A DNA stretch of 64,000 nucleotides from Streptomyces kronopolitis (lineage in GTDB: Bacteria; Actinomycetota; Actinomycetes; Streptomycetales; Streptomycetaceae), in the NCBI RefSeq assembly GCF_014646275.1, contig NZ_BMND01000012.1, positions 124,001 through 188,000 on the forward strand. The letters are read 5' to 3'. This document shows positions 59,783-64,000 of the stretch, one piece after another. The notes beneath the pieces were generated by a model. That model was not told where the DNA came from and made no database searches. It was given only the letters and a program-made list of their open reading frames with translations. The number at the start of each line of letters is the position of its first letter. Positions within the stretch are counted from its first letter, which is position 1. Both the position numbers and the translations under genes were made by a program.

Positions 59783-61468
59783 TCAGTCCGACAGGGTGCG
59801 CAACGGCGCCAGCAGGTGGGTGCGAAAGAGCCATTCGGCAAGACTGGTACGGCCGGTGGCGACCGTGGCATAGCCCGTGCCGGACAGAGGCATTCCGCTG
59901 CTGTCGCTGATGTTGCGCAGCGGATAACGGGTGCCTTCGGTGCGACCGGGCAGATCCTTGATCGGGCCGAGCGCGGCTGTGGCGACAGTGGCCCGGCCGG
60001 AGGGTCCGCTGTCCACGGTGGCGGTCGCGACAACCGGGCTGCGGAAGAGGCCGACCGACTTCAAGAGCACGTGGTCACCCGGCCGGAGTCCGCGTGCACG
60101 CCCCTCGTCGGGCAGCACCAGCACGGTCCTTCCCTTCGTCGCGATATAGCCGCCCGTCGCCGAGACTTCCACCTGGACCGCGGCCAGCGGCACGACCACG
60201 GCCGCGACCAGGACAATCACCCCGAGCAGCCGGCGTGGCGTGCCGGCCCTCGGCGATCGGGAGCACATGGCAGATCCGGCGAACCGGCCCGCGCCGTAGA
60301 GCAGGCAGCCCGCGCCCAGCAGCACAACCACGAGCGAGAGCACCGCACCGACCGCTCCCCACGGCAGAACCGCCGTCAACACCTGCGCCAGAACAGCGCC
60401 CACCAGCAGCACCGGGAAAGCCAGTGCACACAGCCCGAACGGCACCGACCACGCCCGATCGAGTCTCTTCGCAGGACACGCCGAGCCGAAGAACACGCGG
60501 CCCAGCCACCCCCGGGCGTCGGCCATCGCCCGCTGGCGCAGGAACGGTACGTCCACCATGGCCATCAGGGCGAGATAGCCATCGAGCTTGACGAAGGGCA
60601 CCAGGTTGAACGCCGTGACGAGCAGGTTGGCCACGGTCAGCAGCCACCAGAACGTCGCCGCGTCCCCGGTGCTCAGCACCCCCGCGATCGCGGAGGCCGC
60701 CGCCACCCCGACGTTCACGATCACACCGGAGAGCGCCACCAGCGCCCGGTGTCTAGGTGCGGCCAGCCGCCAGCCGTCCGAGACATCGCAGAAGAAGGCG
60801 GGGGCCAGGTAGAAGAGCATCACCCCCATACGCCGCGGCCGGCCGCCGAAATACGCCAGCGCGATCGCATGGCCGAATTCGTGCAGCACGCTGACGGCGA
60901 TGACGGCTGCGGACAGGATGACGGTGATGTGCAGGGGGACCGGCTCGGATACCGCGCGGACCAGGCTCCCCCTCCCCACGAGTCCGGCGCCCGCTCCGCC
61001 GGCGAGCAGCACGGCGTAGAGGAGCGGAACCGGCTGTCGGGTCAGCACCCTTCCCAAGGCCTGCAGGCGGCCTGTGAAGCGTTCCGGCCGTAGCAACGTG
61101 AGCTGCAACGACATCGGCTTGCGGTAGCTGACCCGCCGGTCTGAGGCGGACATCGGCAGGCCGGGGAGATCAAGCAGTCCCAGGGCATCGAACCGCGTCA
61201 GCAGCTCCAAAGCCCTCTGCTCGCCCACCACGGCGGCCCATTGCACGAGCACTTCCTCGCGTGTCCGTGAACCGTCGAGGCCGGCCAGGAGCGCCGCGGC
61301 ATCGCGGCCGAGCCGCAGGTGACGGCCGTCGGGCAGGTGCGCGAGCACGGCTCCCTCAGCGTCGTCCCGGCCGATCTCCACGCCCTCCCGCCGGGCAGGG
61401 TGGGCGGGCAGTTGCTCAACCGCGGAAGCAGTGGTCCCGCGCTCGTGTGGGGAAGTGCTCGCTGGCAT
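59783..61468 (-). CDS. Membrane metalloprotease (M50/site-2 type) with PqqD-like N-terminus
   Basis: A 561-residue protein. Residues about 25-100 look like a PqqD peptide-binding domain (VLAHLPDGRHLRLGRDAAAL, REEVLVQWAAVVGE). Membrane helices then carry the zinc motif HEFGH (196-200) and the partner motif NLVPFVKLDGY (288-298), as in site-2 proteases. The C-terminal 100 residues (LPDEGRARGLRPGDHVLLKS, ATATVDSGPSGRATV) resemble a HlyD/lipoyl-type barrel. PqqD-M50-HlyD proteins are associated with peptide (RiPP) maturation or export. No clear precursor peptide was found beside it. Confidence 0.82.
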   Translation of the reverse strand: MPASTSPHERGTTASAVEQLPAHPARREGVEIGRDDAEGAVLAHLPDGRHLRLGRDAAALLAGLDGSRTREEVLVQWAAVVGEQRALELLTRFDALGLLDLPGLPMSASDRRVSYRKPMSLQLTLLRPERFTGRLQALGRVLTRQPVPLLYAVLLAGGAGAGLVGRGSLVRAVSEPVPLHITVILSAAVIAVSVLHEFGHAIALAYFGGRPRRMGVMLFYLAPAFFCDVSDGWRLAAPRHRALVALSGVIVNVGVAAASAIAGVLSTGDAATFWWLLTVANLLVTAFNLVPFVKLDGYLALMAMVDVPFLRQRAMADARGWLGRVFFGSACPAKRLDRAWSVPFGLCALAFPVLLVGAVLAQVLTAVLPWGAVGAVLSLVVVLLGAGCLLYGAGRFAGSAMCSRSPRAGTPRRLLGVIVLVAAVVVPLAAVQVEVSATGGYIATKGRTVLVLPDEGRARGLRPGDHVLLKSVGLFRSPVVATATVDSGPSGRATVATAALGPIKDLPGRTEGTRYPLRNISDSSGMPLSGTGYATVATGRTSLAEWLFRTHLLAPLRTLSD

Positions 61469-62097
61469 GGAAAGGCTCTCTCGCAGGGGGTAAAGGGACG
61501 AAGGCGAATGCCAGGTGGGGCGGACGGGGCTCGATCCACCCCACATGGACGGGCCACGGTCCACCCCACCCGGCCGCTTCCCTACCAGCCGTGAAGCTGA
61601 GGAGGGGGTGCCTCCGCGCAGGCCGGCGGGAAGTGTGAGGGGCTCCCCGCACCGGAGAAGGTCGGGGCGTCAAGCGCCTCCGATTCCTCGACTTACCAGT
61701 GCTGGTTCGGGGCCGTGGTGTGCGCAGCACCCATCTGTGGCAACTCCTCGTCTTGGGCGTGGCAGCCGTCACGGGTGCGACGTTGGTGACCGCGCAGAAC
61801 TGTGTTGTCGGCGACGGGAACAGCACATCAGCGATCCGGGGAGCCTCGCCTCACCCGCAGCGGGTGAAATGAACGGTCGTGCATCGCCACCTGTCAGCTT
61901 CGGCGTGGGTGGCGCATGCACAGGCGATGGCATGCACGCGACATGTCCGTAGGTATTTGCCGCTGCCCCCCTGGCTGTCTGCAACGCCTTACCGGACTTT
62001 CCGAAGGAAGAGGAAAGAGCCCTTTCGGTCAGCGCGCACGCCACGTTGACTTCTCAACGGCACGAAATGAGAACTCGTACAAAGTCAAAGGCGCTTC
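61469..62097. other. Intergenic between the M50 gene and the LuxR gene
   Basis: About 630 bp without a firm gene. A very short minus-strand ORF (61736 to 61695, MGAAHTTAPNQHW) has GAGGAG 9 nt upstream and may be a leader peptide; see findings. Confidence 0.4.
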
Positions 62098-62772
62098 ATG
62101 GAGTATGGAGATGGAAGCTCACGCGACGGCTCCGGACCGGACTGGCTTCAAACGCCGGCCCCGGCCCTTGCCGCTGGTCCAGTGGGGCCGAGTCTCGACC
62201 CCGCGCCGAAGCTCGCGATGGCCCGCATGGGTCTGCTGTCCGGTGCAGTCGGCTACGCGCTGGCCGACTTGGAAGCGCTCCCGTGGCCAGATGCGGAGAT
62301 CTCGCGAACACTTCAGGCAACGGTGTGGCTGGAGATAGCCCACTGGTACTGGCGGCGGCAAGCCACCGACGATGCGTTGCGTGCGCTACGGGAAGCGCTG
62401 CTGGCTGCCCCCCACGGACTCCGATGCCTCTTCGTCGACAGTCAGCACTGGTGCCGGGAGCTGGTGCTGGCCTACGCGGGTGAACGGCTCGGCCGCAACG
62501 AATACGTGCGGGAGCTGCTGGCCCTGATGGGTGAGAAGCCTGGACACCCGGAGCAAAAGACAGAGTCCGGCACGCGCGAGGTGCCGTTTACCCGCCGCGA
62601 GCTTGATTTCCTTCGCTTGCTCCCAGAGATGATGACGGTGGACGAAATGGCGGGGAGCGAGCATGTGTCGATCAACACCGTCAAGACGCATCTGAAAAGC
62701 ATCTACCGAAAACTGGGTGTCGGCGATCGACGGTCGGGGGTTCGCGTTGCGCAACAGCTCGGGCTGTTGTAG
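62098..62772 (+). CDS. LuxR-type helix-turn-helix regulator
   Basis: A 224-residue protein. The N-terminal 150 residues are helical with no known sensor domain (MGLLSGAVGYALADLEALPW, WLEIAHWYWRRQATDDALRA). The C-terminal 65 residues are a LuxR/NarL helix-turn-helix (FTRRELDFLRLLPEMMTVDE, SINTVKTHLKSIYRKLGVGD). No receiver domain or ATPase is present, so it resembles the C-terminal part of a LAL regulator. It faces the LAL gene at the right edge. Confidence 0.85.
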   Translation: MEYGDGSSRDGSGPDWLQTPAPALAAGPVGPSLDPAPKLAMARMGLLSGAVGYALADLEALPWPDAEISRTLQATVWLEIAHWYWRRQATDDALRALREALLAAPHGLRCLFVDSQHWCRELVLAYAGERLGRNEYVRELLALMGEKPGHPEQKTESGTREVPFTRRELDFLRLLPEMMTVDEMAGSEHVSINTVKTHLKSIYRKLGVGDRRSGVRVAQQLGLL

Positions 62773-62866
62773 CGGATGACGTATAGCGGGCGGTGCCGCC
62801 TCGCCCCGGTCGCACTGTGCGCCGCGCTCCCCCTCGATGCTCACCTGGCCGTTCCGTCTACTTTCA

Positions 62867-64000
62867 CTATGGGAGAAGAGGCGCGGGTGAGTTCTGTGGG
62901 AGTGGTTGTTCGGGCTCGGTCATCGTTTCGGCAAGGTTGGCTCTTCCATCGACGCCGAGTTTGCGATAGACGCGGGTGAGGTGGAACTCCACGGTCCGGC
63001 GGGCGATGAATAGCTCAGCAGCAATTTGCTGGTTGGTCATTCCCTCGGCGGCGAGCACAGCGATGCGGCGCTCTCTGTCCGTCAGTGCGTGGATTCCTGA
63101 CTGCCGTTTCCGGCGTGGACGTGCTCCTGTGGCGAGCAATGCTTGAAATGCACGTTCGGCCAGGGGTTGGGCACAGGACGCCTCGGCCAGGGCGAGGGCT
63201 TGTCGGAGCCGGGCACGGGCTGGCTCGGTCTGGCCGGCCTCGTACAAGGCTTGCCCCAGATCCGTGACAGCGTGGGCGAGATCGGTGCGTGCCTGCGTCG
63301 TTTCCAGCAGGGTGACCGCCTCGGAGAGGGCTTCGAGGGCAGACGGACCTGTGGTGAGCATACCGAGGACCCGCAAGCTTGCAGCCATCGTGCGCGGGCT
63401 ACCCCACTTACGCGCGAGTTCCAGCTCTTCCCGGGCCAGTCGTGTTCCGGTTGCAAGATCACCGAAGTGACCGTGGATCAGGGCGGCCTGAGAGCGCCAA
63501 GGGGCCATCGCAGGATTGTCGTAGCCGCCGGCCACCTGGCGGCGGCCGCACTCCTCCAGGTCGCCCAGGGCGGCTTCGTGCTGGCCTTGAACCAGCCGTA
63601 GCTGAGCTCGTGAAGCCAGCAGCGGTGTCCAGCTCCAGTGGTTGCCGACGGGCTCCTCGAAGGCGGAGCGGCACACCCGCGTCGCCTCCGGGATGTCCCC
63701 GAGTTCGAGCAGGGCATGGACGACTTGGGCCGCGGCGTAGGGCCGGTAGCGCTGATCGGCCGACGCCAGGGTGACTGCCTCTCTGCCCAGCTCCAGCGCA
63801 GAGTGGAGGTCTCCGAGCCGGAACGCCAACTTCGCTCGCTGCGACAGGACCAACGACCGCAGCAGCGGAGGCTGCCTTTCCAGCCCATTGGCGATCAGCT
63901 CCTTGTACCAGCGCGCTGCCTCCTTCAACCGGTCGGCATGGAGCAGGGCCATGATGGCGAAGGCCCCGGTGAGCATGGGGTCGGTAGGCGGGTCGAACCG
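62867..64000 (-). CDS. LuxR-type LAL regulator, C-terminal part (5' end beyond the right edge)
   Basis: The frame is open to the window edge, so at least 377 codons are visible and the N-terminal ATPase part is missing. The visible part is a TPR-like helical region (ALELGREAVTLASADQRYRP, HEAALGDLEECGRRQVAGGY) followed by the LuxR helix-turn-helix (LTDRERRIAVLAAEGMTNQQ, FIARRTVEFHLTRVYRKLGV). The layout is the same as in the LAL protein at 55231, but the two proteins are not close copies. Confidence 0.88.
   Translation of the reverse strand, partial: RFDPPTDPMLTGAFAIMALLHADRLKEAARWYKELIANGLERQPPLLRSLVLSQRAKLAFRLGDLHSALELGREAVTLASADQRYRPYAAAQVVHALLELGDIPEATRVCRSAFEEPVGNHWSWTPLLASRAQLRLVQGQHEAALGDLEECGRRQVAGGYDNPAMAPWRSQAALIHGHFGDLATGTRLAREELELARKWGSPRTMAASLRVLGMLTTGPSALEALSEAVTLLETTQARTDLAHAVTDLGQALYEAGQTEPARARLRQALALAEASCAQPLAERAFQALLATGARPRRKRQSGIHALTDRERRIAVLAAEGMTNQQIAAELFIARRTVEFHLTRVYRKLGVDGRANLAETMTEPEQPLPQNSPAPLLP

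Overview
High-GC actinobacterial chromosome, almost certainly Streptomyces. The evidence is the strong G/C bias at third codon positions, GTG starts, two SARP and two large LuxR-type (LAL) regulators, a SigB-type stress sigma module, families typical of Streptomyces (DUF2277-like, DUF6296-like, CDGSH/iron-redox/MTQ2), and a near-perfect parS site at 1632-1647, which suggests (does not prove) the origin-proximal part of the chromosome.

Layout. 1-26.5 kb is mostly housekeeping or conserved Streptomyces genes: a secreted Gly/Asp/Arg repeat protein (cut by the left edge), a Mut7-C protein, an alpha/beta hydrolase, an Asp/Glu racemase, a lipoprotein, AlkB, a flavin reductase, a decayed serine recombinase, an iron-redox/CDGSH/MTQ2 operon, a truncated sigma paralogue, a polyprenyl synthase, an RsbQ-RsbP-STAS operon beside an intact SigB-family sigma factor, a degenerate inositol-phosphatase-like protein, and a large YVTN-propeller/IPT repeat protein carrying two compensating frameshifts.

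26.5-53.3 kb is a biosynthetic gene cluster that I cannot match to a known product. A + strand operon encodes SbnA/SbnB-type enzymes for L-2,3-diaminopropionate (Dap), an unusual MbtH-thioesterase fusion, and a two-module NRPS (A-T-C-A-T; the first A domain has a glycine-like code). Around it lie an MFS exporter, two ATP-grasp ligases (one atypical), a FemX/CelD-type GNAT, a 2OG-Fe(II) oxygenase and a SARP. A second, minus-strand operon (49.7 to 44.0 kb) starts with a 65-codon peptide ORF coupled to a methyltransferase and continues with queE, queD, folE, an Asp/Asn-hydroxylase-like enzyme, queC and an IPNS-like oxygenase. folE-queD-queE-queC is the complete route from GTP to preQ0 (7-cyano-7-deazaguanine). 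The simplest reading is a hybrid 7-deazapurine-peptide metabolite: a deazaguanine carboxylate, nitrile or derivative joined to Dap and glycine-type building blocks by NRPS, ATP-grasp and GNAT ligases, then tailored by three oxygenases and a methyltransferase.

Two features inside the cluster are notable. A 20-bp element made of two TTGAG(C/T)CGC units 11 bp apart occurs at three promoters and looks like a SARP operator. One copy belongs to a decayed duplicate of the sbnA promoter and 5' end (40.3-40.5 kb), which now sits upstream of the oxygenase gene.

53.5-64 kb holds regulators (GlxA/AraC type, two LAL, one small LuxR), a fragment of a second flavin reductase, a secreted Ser/Thr-rich protein and a PqqD-like/M50 membrane metalloprotease. 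The last gene runs off the right edge. No rRNA, tRNA, CRISPR array or intact insertion sequence was recognised.
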